Assembly: GCF_901827185.1 (NCBI RefSeq)
Contig: NZ_LR594672.1
Location: forward strand, 248,001-312,000
DNA: 64,000 bases
Origin: Variovorax sp. PBL-E5
GTDB taxonomy: Bacteria; Pseudomonadota; Gammaproteobacteria; Burkholderiales; Burkholderiaceae_C
Reading direction: 5' to 3'
The position numbers and the translations under genes are program-made. This document shows, piece by piece, positions 55,360 to 64,000 of this stretch. Under the pieces are notes generated by a model. It was given only the letters and a program-made list of their open reading frames with translations, was not told the DNA's origin and did no database searches. The first letter of the stretch is position 1; the number at the start of each line of letters is the position of its first letter.

Positions 55360-56124
55360 ATGGACACCGTGAAGAAGAAATATGCCGTGCTCTGGTGCAC
55401 TGAAGTACCCGGAGACGAGATCTTGCAGGAAAAAATGATCGCCACTTTCGGTCGCGCGGGCGGGCAGTGGGACGTGCTGGAACCCGCGCGCGACGGCTTC
55501 CTGGAGCGGGCGATGGGCTACGACGGCTACGTCATCAGCGGCAGCCCAATGTCGGTAGTGGACGATGCCGATTCGCTCCTGGTGAGCAACCTGCTGGCGC
55601 TGATTCGCCGCGTTAGCGACGAGGCAGGCTCACCCCTGATCGGGCTGTGCTTTGGCTCGCAGGCCATCGCGGCGGCCCTAGGTGGACGGGTTGCCAGGAA
55701 CCCGTCAGGGCGCTTCAAGCTGGGGGTCGATGCCCTGCGCTGGGACCCCGTCGCCGTTGAGCTGCTGGGCGCGGCGCTGGCGCAAGCGCCCAGCGTGCTG
55801 GTGAAAAGCCACGGCGAATGCGTGGCGGCACTGCCGCCGGGCAGCGTCCTGCTGGCGTCGTCGCAGACCATCCCCCACGAGGTGTTCTTGGTGCAGGGCC
55901 GCATCTTGGGCATCCAGGGGCACCCCGAGGTGGACCGTCAGTTCCTGAAAGACAAGTTCATGGCCTACCACCGCGCGCTGTTCGACGACGAGCAGTGGGC
56001 GCACGTAGAACAGGAAGCCAGCCAGCCTCTGTCTCCCGACGCCGTCATCGCGCTGGGCCGCCGCTTACTGGACGAAGGCGCCCTGGCTCCCGCGGCTGTG
56101 CCCACGCTTACCGAAACAACATGA
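55360..56124 (+). CDS. tdnT: Glutamine amidotransferase-like protein (TdnT/DcaT/AtdA2 type)
   Basis: 254 residues. Class I amidotransferase features: YVISGSPMSV (oxyanion strand), GLCFGSQAIAAALGG with nucleophile Cys97, and GIQGHPEVD with His188 and Glu190. In the aniline system this protein accompanies the Q synthase. Proposed roles are hydrolysis of gamma-glutamyl compounds to control the intermediate, or supply of glutamate. This is the intact copy. It lies 19 bp after Q and 44 bp before A1. Confidence 0.88.
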   Translation: MDTVKKKYAVLWCTEVPGDEILQEKMIATFGRAGGQWDVLEPARDGFLERAMGYDGYVISGSPMSVVDDADSLLVSNLLALIRRVSDEAGSPLIGLCFGSQAIAAALGGRVARNPSGRFKLGVDALRWDPVAVELLGAALAQAPSVLVKSHGECVAALPPGSVLLASSQTIPHEVFLVQGRILGIQGHPEVDRQFLKDKFMAYHRALFDDEQWAHVEQEASQPLSPDAVIALGRRLLDEGALAPAAVPTLTETT

Positions 56125-56168
56125 ACTGAAGCCGCGATTTTCAGATTCAACCGAATTGCGAGAAAACG

Positions 56169-57515
56169 ATGAAAGTAATTCATATTGCCGCCGTTCCGGC
56201 CGGGGAATCCGCCGCCGATGAATGGGACGACCTGGTGCAGCCAGACCGTGTACACCGCCGCGTCTATACCGACCCCGCCATCTTTGCCCGCGAAATGGAC
56301 CATGTGTACGCCGCCAGCTGGGTGTACTTGGCCCATGAAAGCGAGATCCCCGAGCCCAACGATTTCCGGCAGGCCTGGCTGGGCACCCGCGAGGTCATCG
56401 TGACTCGCGACGAAGAGGGGCAAATTCGCGTGTTCTCCAACCGTTGCTCGCACCGCGGCGCAACCGTCTGCCGCGAGCACCAAGGAAACGCCGCCAACTT
56501 CACCTGCCCCTACCACGGCTGGCGTTTCGACAACCGAGGTCAGTTGTTCGGCATTCCCGGCAAGAACGCCTATGGCCCGGCCTTCAAGGCGCGCGACATG
56601 CACCTTGCGCGGCCTGCGCAGGTGGCGTCGTACAAGGGCTTCATCTTCGCTACCCTGAACTCCGAGGCGCCGCCCCTGGCCGAGCACCTCGGCAATGCCA
56701 CACGCTATCTGGACGCCTGGATCGAGCACAATGGGGGCGCTCAGAACATCGTCTTGGCCGGCGCTCAGCGCTTTCGCGTCGGCTGCAACTGGAAACTGGT
56801 CTGGGACAACGCGGGCGACGGCTACCACGTGCCGTTCTCGCACCAGTCGCTGCTGGTGATGACCAAGGAACGCTACGGTGGCGGCGACATGGCCTACTTC
56901 GCCGACGCCGACCGCTCCCGCATGAGCAACAACGCGCTCGACAACGGGCATACGGTGGTCGACCAGCGTCCCGAGATGCACGCCAACTCCGCCTGGCGCG
57001 AGCAGCGCCCGCAGCCGGGGCGTGAGCCCTACGAGGCCCACGTGGCCGCCACCCACAGCCGCGATCAGGCCCAACGCGTGCTCGACACCACTGTCGGGGC
57101 GGGCATGAACCTCAACATCTTTCCCAATCTGGCGCTGATCGGCAACCAGGTGCAGGTGATCCAGCCTCTGGCGGTGGGCGAAACCTCGGTAAGCTGGCAT
57201 GCCACCCGGCGCAGAGACGTGGACGCAGAGGTCAACACCATGCGCCTGCGCACGCAGGAGGATTTCCCCGTCATGGGCGAGATGGACGACGCCGCCAACT
57301 TCGAAGAGTGCCAACGCGGCCTTATGAACAGCCCCGAGGACGAATGGGTGGACATGGGTCGCCACTGGGAGACCGGCAAGGATGTGCCCGGTCCCGATGG
57401 CGTGGTCAGCGGCCCGGTGACCACAGAGATTCACATGCGCAACTACTACGCTCAGTGGAAGCGGCTGATGCAAGCCCGCCCGACGCTGCAAATGAACAAG
57501 GGGAAGCTGCCATGA
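56169..57515 (+). CDS. tdnA1: Aniline dioxygenase large subunit, copy 1 (TdnA1/DcaA1)
   Basis: 448 residues. Rieske [2Fe-2S] site C93-x-H95...C113-x2-H116 (NRCSHRGATVC, then FTCPYHGW). Mononuclear iron site with DNAGDGYHVPFSH, where His220 and His225 are the facial ligands. It inserts both oxygen atoms into the aromatic ring of the glutamyl-activated aniline, releasing the amine and giving catechol. It overlaps A2 by ATGA. It is identical in sequence to copy 2 at 59991-61337. Confidence 0.93.
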   Translation: MKVIHIAAVPAGESAADEWDDLVQPDRVHRRVYTDPAIFAREMDHVYAASWVYLAHESEIPEPNDFRQAWLGTREVIVTRDEEGQIRVFSNRCSHRGATVCREHQGNAANFTCPYHGWRFDNRGQLFGIPGKNAYGPAFKARDMHLARPAQVASYKGFIFATLNSEAPPLAEHLGNATRYLDAWIEHNGGAQNIVLAGAQRFRVGCNWKLVWDNAGDGYHVPFSHQSLLVMTKERYGGGDMAYFADADRSRMSNNALDNGHTVVDQRPEMHANSAWREQRPQPGREPYEAHVAATHSRDQAQRVLDTTVGAGMNLNIFPNLALIGNQVQVIQPLAVGETSVSWHATRRRDVDAEVNTMRLRTQEDFPVMGEMDDAANFEECQRGLMNSPEDEWVDMGRHWETGKDVPGPDGVVSGPVTTEIHMRNYYAQWKRLMQARPTLQMNKGKLP

Positions 57516-58156
57516 ACGCCGCCCAGGATCTGGCCCAAGCTGCCGCCGTTCCGGCCTACCGCCACCAGCCTCCCTCGCTCTACGTGGTGCCGGCGTTCTA
57601 CGACTGGCTTCTCGCCGCTTCGGACGACCTGGCCCAGGCCGCCGTGCGCACCCAGGGCGCTGACGCCGCGCAAACGCAGCAGGTGGCACAACTACTGACA
57701 CTGGAAGCTCGCCTGCTCGATCAGGGCTCGATGGACAAGACCGCCTACGAGCGCTGGCTGGCGTTGTATGGCGAGGAATGCGCCTATTGGGTGCCGGCGG
57801 GCGCGCCCGCGCCCGACCCGCGCCAATACGTCACCTTGGAATTCCACGACCGGCGCCGTCTGCTCGACCGTGTGAGCCGCCTGGGCACCGGGCTGGCCTT
57901 CTCGCAGTTCCCGACTTCGCGCACGGCGCGGCACTGGGGCGGACTGGAAGTGTGGCCCAGCCCGGACCGTGGCAATGAATGGCGCGCGCGCTACAGCTTC
58001 ACTCTGGCCGAGTCACGCGAGGGCCACAACCGTGTGCTCGCGGGCTGGAACGGGTTCGTGCTGCGCCAGAGCGCCCAGGGGCTAGTCATCGTGCTCAAGC
58101 AGGTCAACCTGATCGACAGCGACTGCCTGCAGGGCAACAACTCGTTCTTTTTGTGA
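57512..58156 (+). CDS. tdnA2: Aniline dioxygenase small subunit, copy 1 (TdnA2/DcaA2)
   Basis: 214 residues of the ring-hydroxylating dioxygenase beta family (NTF2-like fold): LLTLEARLLDQGSMDKTAYE, then RWLALYGEECAYWVP, and NEWRARYSFT near the end. It is structural and forms the alpha3beta3 oxygenase with A1. It is identical to copy 2. In copy 1 it is followed not by a complete reductase but by the duplication junction. Confidence 0.93.
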   Translation: MNAAQDLAQAAAVPAYRHQPPSLYVVPAFYDWLLAASDDLAQAAVRTQGADAAQTQQVAQLLTLEARLLDQGSMDKTAYERWLALYGEECAYWVPAGAPAPDPRQYVTLEFHDRRRLLDRVSRLGTGLAFSQFPTSRTARHWGGLEVWPSPDRGNEWRARYSFTLAESREGHNRVLAGWNGFVLRQSAQGLVIVLKQVNLIDSDCLQGNNSFFL

Positions 58157-58172
58157 GGGGAGGTGGCAGCGC

Positions 58173-59163
58173 ATGAAACTGGCACATTCTCTCGACCCCT
58201 GCCTGGAGCCCGAGACGCTGGGTGGCCCCGGCACACCGGCGGCACCGCCCAAGGTGATGCCGGTCGCCAAGGGCTACTCCTATCTGCTCGAAAATCACTT
58301 GGACGAGGTCGAACCCATCATGGCCGAGGTGCGCCAGCACCTGCTGACGCTGGGCATGCCGTTGCGCAGCATCGAGGATGAATGGGGCCCAGCCAGATGG
58401 AGACCACCTTCGACGTCATGTCCGGCCTGGACATGGCCGACACCATGGTGTTGTTCCGCAACGCAGTCAAGCAAATCTGTCGGCGGCGCGGTTACCTTGC
58501 CAGTTTCATGTGCAAACCCAAGATTGAGGGTTTCGTGCCTCGGGCTGGCATCTGCACCAGTCGCTGGCGGCGCGCGACTCCGGCGTCAATGCCTTCGTTC
58601 CGCAGACGGGCGAGCCGCTGTCGGCGCTGGGCCGGGCCTATGTCGGTGGCCTGCTCAAACATGCCTGTGCGGCCTCCAGCTTCACCACCCCCACGGTTAA
58701 CGGCTACCGACGCCGACGCCCGTTCTCTCTGGCCCCGGATCGGGTGACCTGGGCCGAGGACAACCGCGCCGCCATGGCGCGCGTGATCGCCGCCCCAGAA
58801 GACTCAGCCAGCCGTGTGGAAAACCGGGTCGGCGAGCCGGCGGCCAACCCCTACCTGTATCTGGCCTCGCAGCTCTTCTCGGGGATCGATGGCATTCGTC
58901 GCCAACTCGATCCCGGCCCTCTGCAGGAAACGCCCTATGCCGCCGACGTTCCGATCCTGCCGCGCAACCTGGCCGAGGCGCTGGACGTGCTGGAGGGCTC
59001 CAGCTTCTTCCGCGAAGCCTTCGGCGAAGAGTTCATCCACTACTGGCTGCACCTGCGGCGCAGCGAATGGGCGCGCTTCGTGGCCGCCGAAGGCGCCGAC
59101 GTGGACATGGCGGGCGACCCCGTCACCGACTGGGAGCATCGCGAGTACTTCGAACTGTTCTGA
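58173..59163 (+). pseudogene. Chimeric reductase-synthase remnant (B'-'Q), frameshifted
   Basis: Seven codons of the reductase (MKLAHSL) are fused in frame to Q from Asp179 (DPCLEPETLGG). The natural reductase ribosome binding site (GGGGAGGTGG) is kept. Without later damage this would be an ORF of 330 residues. A missing G (four instead of five at 58384-58387) and a missing T (after 58534) break it into three frames. The N-terminal third of the synthase is also absent, so it cannot be active. Confidence 0.92.
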
Positions 59164-59182
59164 ACTGAACCAGGTAACGCTC

Positions 59183-59946
59183 ATGGACACCGTGAAGAAG
59201 AAATATGCCGTGCTCTGGTGCACTGAAGTACCCGGAGACGAGATCTTGCAGGAAAAAATGATCGCCACTTTCGGTCGCGCGGGCGGCAGTGGGACGTGCT
59301 GGAACCCGCGCGCGACGGCTTCCTGGAGCGGGCGATGGGCTACGACGGCTACGTCATCAGCGGCAGCCCAATGTCGGTAGTGGACGATGCCGATTCGCTC
59401 CTGGTGAGCAACCTGCTGGCGCTGATTCGCCGCGTTAGCGACGAGGCAGGCTCACCCCTGATCGGGCTGTGCTATGGCTCGCAGGCCATCGCGGCGGCCC
59501 TAGGTGGACGGGTTGCCAGGAACCCGTCAGGGCGCTTCAAGCTGGGGGTCGATGCCCTGCGCTGGGACCCCGTCGCCGTTGAGCTGCTGGGCGCGGCGCT
59601 GGCGCAAGCGCCCAGCGTGCTGGTGCAAAGCCACGGCGAATGCGTGGCGGCACTGCCGCCGGGCAGCGTCCTGCTGGCGTCGTCGCAGACCATCCCCCAC
59701 GAGGTGTTCTTGGTGCAGGGCCGCATCTTGGGCATCCAGGGGCACCCCGAGGTGGACCGTCAGTTCCTGAAAGACAAGTTCATGGCCTACCACCGCGCGC
59801 TGTTCGACGACGAGCAGTGGGCGCACGTAGAACAGGAAGCCAGCCAGCCTCTGTCTCCCGACGCCGTCATCGCGCTGGGCCGCCGCTTACTGGACGAAGG
59901 CGCCCTGGCTCCCGCGGCTGTGCCCACGCTTACCGAAACAACATGA
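59183..59946 (+). pseudogene. tdnT: Second tdnT, frameshifted
   Basis: The start and ribosome binding context are the same as the intact T. One G is missing at 59285-59286 (codon 35), which shifts the frame. The rest of the coding sequence is open from MLEP at 59296 to the stop at 59946 and still holds the Cys, His and Glu of the active site. It also has Phe98 to Tyr and Lys149 to Gln changes. A product starting at 59296 would lack the first strand of the fold. Confidence 0.9.
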
Positions 59947-59990
59947 ACTGAAGCCGCGATTTTCAGATTCAACCGAATTGCGAGAAAACG

Positions 59991-61337
59991 ATGAAAGTAA
60001 TTCATATTGCCGCCGTTCCGGCCGGGGAATCCGCCGCCGATGAATGGGACGACCTGGTGCAGCCAGACCGTGTACACCGCCGCGTCTATACCGACCCCGC
60101 CATCTTTGCCCGCGAAATGGACCATGTGTACGCCGCCAGCTGGGTGTACTTGGCCCATGAAAGCGAGATCCCCGAGCCCAACGATTTCCGGCAGGCCTGG
60201 CTGGGCACCCGCGAGGTCATCGTGACTCGCGACGAAGAGGGGCAAATTCGCGTGTTCTCCAACCGTTGCTCGCACCGCGGCGCAACCGTCTGCCGCGAGC
60301 ACCAAGGAAACGCCGCCAACTTCACCTGCCCCTACCACGGCTGGCGTTTCGACAACCGAGGTCAGTTGTTCGGCATTCCCGGCAAGAACGCCTATGGCCC
60401 GGCCTTCAAGGCGCGCGACATGCACCTTGCGCGGCCTGCGCAGGTGGCGTCGTACAAGGGCTTCATCTTCGCTACCCTGAACTCCGAGGCGCCGCCCCTG
60501 GCCGAGCACCTCGGCAATGCCACACGCTATCTGGACGCCTGGATCGAGCACAATGGGGGCGCTCAGAACATCGTCTTGGCCGGCGCTCAGCGCTTTCGCG
60601 TCGGCTGCAACTGGAAACTGGTCTGGGACAACGCGGGCGACGGCTACCACGTGCCGTTCTCGCACCAGTCGCTGCTGGTGATGACCAAGGAACGCTACGG
60701 TGGCGGCGACATGGCCTACTTCGCCGACGCCGACCGCTCCCGCATGAGCAACAACGCGCTCGACAACGGGCATACGGTGGTCGACCAGCGTCCCGAGATG
60801 CACGCCAACTCCGCCTGGCGCGAGCAGCGCCCGCAGCCGGGGCGTGAGCCCTACGAGGCCCACGTGGCCGCCACCCACAGCCGCGATCAGGCCCAACGCG
60901 TGCTCGACACCACTGTCGGGGCGGGCATGAACCTCAACATCTTTCCCAATCTGGCGCTGATCGGCAACCAGGTGCAGGTGATCCAGCCTCTGGCGGTGGG
61001 CGAAACCTCGGTAAGCTGGCATGCCACCCGGCGCAGAGACGTGGACGCAGAGGTCAACACCATGCGCCTGCGCACGCAGGAGGATTTCCCCGTCATGGGC
61101 GAGATGGACGACGCCGCCAACTTCGAAGAGTGCCAACGCGGCCTTATGAACAGCCCCGAGGACGAATGGGTGGACATGGGTCGCCACTGGGAGACCGGCA
61201 AGGATGTGCCCGGTCCCGATGGCGTGGTCAGCGGCCCGGTGACCACAGAGATTCACATGCGCAACTACTACGCTCAGTGGAAGCGGCTGATGCAAGCCCG
61301 CCCGACGCTGCAAATGAACAAGGGGAAGCTGCCATGA
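59991..61337 (+). CDS. tdnA1: Aniline dioxygenase large subunit, copy 2 (TdnA1/DcaA1)
   Basis: 448 residues, identical to copy 1, with both iron sites intact (C93, H95, C113, H116; H220, H225). It keeps the same upstream gap and ribosome binding site. This copy lies directly ahead of the complete reductase gene, so A1-A2-B here form the uninterrupted three-component enzyme. Confidence 0.93.
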   Translation: MKVIHIAAVPAGESAADEWDDLVQPDRVHRRVYTDPAIFAREMDHVYAASWVYLAHESEIPEPNDFRQAWLGTREVIVTRDEEGQIRVFSNRCSHRGATVCREHQGNAANFTCPYHGWRFDNRGQLFGIPGKNAYGPAFKARDMHLARPAQVASYKGFIFATLNSEAPPLAEHLGNATRYLDAWIEHNGGAQNIVLAGAQRFRVGCNWKLVWDNAGDGYHVPFSHQSLLVMTKERYGGGDMAYFADADRSRMSNNALDNGHTVVDQRPEMHANSAWREQRPQPGREPYEAHVAATHSRDQAQRVLDTTVGAGMNLNIFPNLALIGNQVQVIQPLAVGETSVSWHATRRRDVDAEVNTMRLRTQEDFPVMGEMDDAANFEECQRGLMNSPEDEWVDMGRHWETGKDVPGPDGVVSGPVTTEIHMRNYYAQWKRLMQARPTLQMNKGKLP

Positions 61338-61978
61338 ACGCCGCCCAGGATCTGGCCCAAGCTGCCGCCGTTCCGGCCTACCGCCACCAGCCTCCCTCGC
61401 TCTACGTGGTGCCGGCGTTCTACGACTGGCTTCTCGCCGCTTCGGACGACCTGGCCCAGGCCGCCGTGCGCACCCAGGGCGCTGACGCCGCGCAAACGCA
61501 GCAGGTGGCACAACTACTGACACTGGAAGCTCGCCTGCTCGATCAGGGCTCGATGGACAAGACCGCCTACGAGCGCTGGCTGGCGTTGTATGGCGAGGAA
61601 TGCGCCTATTGGGTGCCGGCGGGCGCGCCCGCGCCCGACCCGCGCCAATACGTCACCTTGGAATTCCACGACCGGCGCCGTCTGCTCGACCGTGTGAGCC
61701 GCCTGGGCACCGGGCTGGCCTTCTCGCAGTTCCCGACTTCGCGCACGGCGCGGCACTGGGGCGGACTGGAAGTGTGGCCCAGCCCGGACCGTGGCAATGA
61801 ATGGCGCGCGCGCTACAGCTTCACTCTGGCCGAGTCACGCGAGGGCCACAACCGTGTGCTCGCGGGCTGGAACGGGTTCGTGCTGCGCCAGAGCGCCCAG
61901 GGGCTAGTCATCGTGCTCAAGCAGGTCAACCTGATCGACAGCGACTGCCTGCAGGGCAACAACTCGTTCTTTTTGTGA
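61334..61978 (+). CDS. tdnA2: Aniline dioxygenase small subunit, copy 2 (TdnA2/DcaA2)
   Basis: 214 residues, identical to copy 1. It overlaps A1 by ATGA and is 16 bp from the reductase start. Confidence 0.93.
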   Translation: MNAAQDLAQAAAVPAYRHQPPSLYVVPAFYDWLLAASDDLAQAAVRTQGADAAQTQQVAQLLTLEARLLDQGSMDKTAYERWLALYGEECAYWVPAGAPAPDPRQYVTLEFHDRRRLLDRVSRLGTGLAFSQFPTSRTARHWGGLEVWPSPDRGNEWRARYSFTLAESREGHNRVLAGWNGFVLRQSAQGLVIVLKQVNLIDSDCLQGNNSFFL

Positions 61979-61994
61979 GGGGAGGTGGCAGCGC

Positions 61995-63002
61995 ATGAAA
62001 CTGGCACATTCTCTTACCGTCACCGCTGTTTCACCGCAAGGCAGCGACGCCATCCTGCTGAGCCTGGGCGTGGACGGCGGGCAGCGGCAGCGTTTTTCCT
62101 TCCAGTCTGGCCAGTACCTGACGCTTGCCGTCCCCGTGCAAGGCGATGAACATTGGCGCTGCTATTCGATCACCAGTGCGCCCGAGGATGGGCAGGCGAT
62201 CAGCGTGCTGGTGCGCCGCGTGGCGGGTGGGCGCGTCTCCAATTGGCTGTGCGACCACGCGCGAGCGGGCCAACGATTGCAGGTGCTTCCGCCCGCCGGG
62301 CGCTTCACACTGGCGCGGCATGGCCAACCAGTGCTGTTGTATGCCGGCGGCAGTGGCATTGCGCCCATCTTCGCGCTGGCGCGCCAAGCGTTGCTGCAAG
62401 GCGCGCCCCAGGTACGGCTGTTCTACGCCTGCCGCGACCGAGCCACGGCCATGCTACTGGCTGAGTTGCAGGCGCTACAGGCGGGTAGCGGGCAGCGGCT
62501 GGAGATACGCCACTGGTATGACGCCGAACAGGGCCTGCCCACGCAGGCGCTGCTGGAGGCGCAGACCCAGGGCCTTGAGGCTGCTGACGCCTACCTTTGC
62601 GGCCCCGAGGCCTTCATGCACTCCGTTCTGGCTGCGCTGGCAGCGGCTGGGATCGAGCCCAGTCGCGTCTACCGCGAGGACTTCGGCGCTGCGCTGGAGG
62701 GCGCGGTGGAAACGGGCGCCGAGGGTCCCGACGCCGAGCTGACGGTTCAGCTCAAGGGGCAGACGCATACCGTGTCGGTGCGCGGCGGGCAATTCCTGCT
62801 GGGCGCCATGCTCGACGCCGGGCTGGCCGTCCCGCACGCTTGCCGGGTTGGCGAATGCGCCTCCTGCATGTGCCGCCTGGTGGACGGCGAGGTGCTGCGG
62901 CTCGACAGCTCGGTGCTGGACGAAGACGATGCTGCAGAAGGCTGGCTGCTGGCCTGCCGCACGCGCGCCGCCAGCGCCCAGGTGCGGCTGCGCTTTTCCT
63001 GA
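61995..63002 (+). CDS. tdnB: Aniline dioxygenase reductase (TdnB/DcaB)
   Basis: 335 residues in the order FAD domain (RCYSITSAP, about residues 54-62), NAD domain (YAGGSGIAPIFALARQ, about 115-130) and a C-terminal plant-type [2Fe-2S] ferredoxin (CRVGECASCMC, then LACRTRA, giving C-x4-C-x2-C...C). It passes electrons from NADH to the A1A2 oxygenase. It is the only complete B in the window. Its first seven codons are also present in copy 1 at the junction. GGGGAGGTGG precedes the ATG. Confidence 0.92.
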   Translation: MKLAHSLTVTAVSPQGSDAILLSLGVDGGQRQRFSFQSGQYLTLAVPVQGDEHWRCYSITSAPEDGQAISVLVRRVAGGRVSNWLCDHARAGQRLQVLPPAGRFTLARHGQPVLLYAGGSGIAPIFALARQALLQGAPQVRLFYACRDRATAMLLAELQALQAGSGQRLEIRHWYDAEQGLPTQALLEAQTQGLEAADAYLCGPEAFMHSVLAALAAAGIEPSRVYREDFGAALEGAVETGAEGPDAELTVQLKGQTHTVSVRGGQFLLGAMLDAGLAVPHACRVGECASCMCRLVDGEVLRLDSSVLDEDDAAEGWLLACRTRAASAQVRLRFS

Positions 63003-63034
63003 ACCTGCAAGCCCCAGAAAGCCTGAAGCCATCG

Positions 63035-63952
63035 ATGAAAGCATGCACCATGACCCGAGACGGCACCACCACACCTCCATGGGACCTGATCCGCGCCTTC
63101 CTCGCGCTGGAGCGCCACGGGAGCTACGAAGTTGCAGCCGACATGGAAGGCATCGACGACTCCACCCTGCGCCGGCGCATCCGGGTGCTGGAGCAGCGCT
63201 TCGGTCGCACTCTGTTCGTGCGCAGCGAGGCCGGCTGGAAAGCCTCGGCCGACCTGCACGCGCTGGTCAGCGCTGCCCAGCACATGGAAGAGGCGGCGCG
63301 CAGCTTCTCTCAGAATCACCAGGAAGGCGCGGGCGTGGTGCGCATCAGCCTGATGGACGTGTTCGCCAAGCGCTTTGCGCCAGTATTCGTCGCGCTGGGG
63401 GAGAAATTTCCTCGGCTGCTGCTCAACATCACCACCGAGACGCACTTCGTCAATCTGGAGCAAGACCAGGTGGACATCGCCGTGCGGCTAGCACGGCCTG
63501 TGCGCAACAGCAATTCCCTGCGCGTACGCAAGATCGGTGCGGTGGCCGTGGGCGCTTACGCCAGCCGCGCGTACCTGGCGCGCCACGACACGAGTGCGTC
63601 AAATCCCGCGTTTGTCGACGACCACGACCTTCTGGCCATGAACTTGCAGTTCTTCCACCAGGATCACAACTTCACCTACGCCAACCTGGACTGGGCCAAG
63701 TTCGGCCTGACGGGCAAGGTGCGCGTGCAGTCGGACAGCTTCGTGCCCATGGCGCACCTGTGCGCGCTGGGCCACGGCGTGGCGCTGCTGCCCAAGTTCG
63801 TTGCCGCTGACTATCCCGAACTGGTGCCGTACCCCGAAAAGCTCTTCTTCGAAACGGAGCTGTGGCTGGTCAGCCGCTTTGACTTGCTGGCAGCTTGGCA
63901 GCGCGAATTGGCCGACAGGCTGCAGGAAGAAATGGCGACATGGCCTCAATGA
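63035..63952 (+). CDS. tdnR: LysR-type regulator of the aniline operon (TdnR/DcaR)
   Basis: 305 residues from the ATG at 63035; the ATG at 63050 is also possible. The N-terminal winged helix (WDLIRAFLALERHGSYEVAA) is LysR-like but with DDSTLRRRIRVLEQRFG as recognition helix. The periplasmic-binding-protein-like effector domain covers about residues 95-300. It lies 32 bp after tdnB on the same strand, as in known tdn/dca/tad clusters. It probably activates the promoter region at 53551-53834 in response to aniline or its glutamyl conjugate. Confidence 0.87.
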   Translation: MKACTMTRDGTTTPPWDLIRAFLALERHGSYEVAADMEGIDDSTLRRRIRVLEQRFGRTLFVRSEAGWKASADLHALVSAAQHMEEAARSFSQNHQEGAGVVRISLMDVFAKRFAPVFVALGEKFPRLLLNITTETHFVNLEQDQVDIAVRLARPVRNSNSLRVRKIGAVAVGAYASRAYLARHDTSASNPAFVDDHDLLAMNLQFFHQDHNFTYANLDWAKFGLTGKVRVQSDSFVPMAHLCALGHGVALLPKFVAADYPELVPYPEKLFFETELWLVSRFDLLAAWQRELADRLQEEMATWPQ

Positions 63953-64000
63953 CCTCGCTCCCTGTCCTGACCACCAGCCCGCGCTTGGCGGCGCTGCCGG
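63949..64000 (+). CDS. Start of a further gene, cut by the window end
   Basis: ATG at 63949 overlaps the LysR stop by ATGA and opens MTSLPVLTTSPRLAALP to the end of the window. The overlap suggests translational coupling. Too short to identify. Confidence 0.4.
   Translation, partial: MTSLPVLTTSPRLAALP

Larger units (their letters stand above)
54367..58191 (+). repeat. Tandem duplication, copy 1 (3825 bp)
   Basis: Runs from inside Q (codon 178) through T, A1 and A2 to codon 7 of a reductase start. Copy 2 follows immediately. The two copies share only one base (T) at the join, so the duplication arose by illegitimate joining rather than at long repeats. Confidence 0.95.
58192..62013 (+). repeat. 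Tandem duplication, copy 2 (3822 bp)
   Basis: Differs from copy 1 by three single-base deletions (58384-58387, after 58534, and 59285-59286) and two substitutions (59474 T to A, 59626 A to C). All are in the Q' and T parts. A1, A2 and the gaps around them match exactly as far as I can read. Confidence 0.93.

Noticed and set aside
55965..57701. 578-codon minus-strand frame, repeated at 59787-61523
   Set aside because: It is antisense to the dioxygenase genes, has low-complexity Arg/Gly composition and is repeated only because the DNA is duplicated.
1..64000. CRISPR arrays, tRNA or rRNA genes, replication origin
   Set aside because: No regularly spaced short repeats, no tRNA-like arm patterns and no rRNA or iteron blocks were seen on reading either strand.

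Overview
The window is high-GC DNA that reads as accessory sequence from a betaproteobacterium, most likely Burkholderiales/Comamonadaceae (Variovorax, Delftia or Comamonas type). This is inferred from codon use, the many small lipoprotein, zinc-ribbon and membrane hypotheticals typical of that group, an IS1071 element and an aniline-type catabolic operon. I saw no rRNA, tRNA, CRISPR array or replication origin.

Positions 1-38,000 carry short transcription units of mostly uncharacterised genes. Recognisable items are two close acyltransferase-3 paralogues (about 3.9 and 19.3 kb), a seven-bladed FG-GAP lipoprotein (5.3-7.6 kb), a run of unknown genes behind an extended -10 promoter (8.3-11.3 kb), a protein-tyrosine-phosphatase-like protein, a stand-alone DndC-like PP-loop/Cys-cluster protein behind a strong palindrome (12.4 kb), a Nudix hydrolase, a CoiA-like nuclease, a dienelactone-hydrolase-like enzyme, a WYL regulator (21.5 kb), a parvulin-type prolyl isomerase, a DMP19-like protein, an ankyrin/SHOCT membrane protein, and an unusual DUF2569-GYF_2-TPR-aspartic-protease fusion (34-36 kb). 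Several genes carry frameshifts, two of them near homopolymers.

Positions 38,000-45,500 hold the best candidate for a little-described system: an AddB-like nuclease, an AddA-like UvrD helicase-nuclease and a third small gene in one operon. A CapW/BrxR-type WYL regulator is transcribed divergently across an 88-bp AT-rich operator region. This layout resembles a regulated anti-phage module.

Positions 47,225-53,550 are a mobile-element scar. A MYG1-family gene is cut by IS1071 (long inverted repeats, frameshifted transposase). Next come a remnant of an IS66-type gene, a complete IS66-family element, and the 5' stub of an IS1182-type transposase. None of these insertions has matching direct repeats at its ends, so the region was rearranged after insertion.

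Positions 53,835-64,000 hold an aniline/chloroaniline dioxygenase operon of the tdn/dca/atd/tad family: Q (gamma-glutamylanilide synthase), T (glutamine amidotransferase-like), A1 and A2 (Rieske oxygenase subunits), B (reductase) and R (LysR). Together they would glutamylate aniline and dioxygenate it to a catechol. A 3.8-kb tandem duplication, running from inside Q to the seventh codon of B, gives two identical A1A2 pairs but only one intact Q, T and B. The second Q and T have already decayed by single-base deletions.
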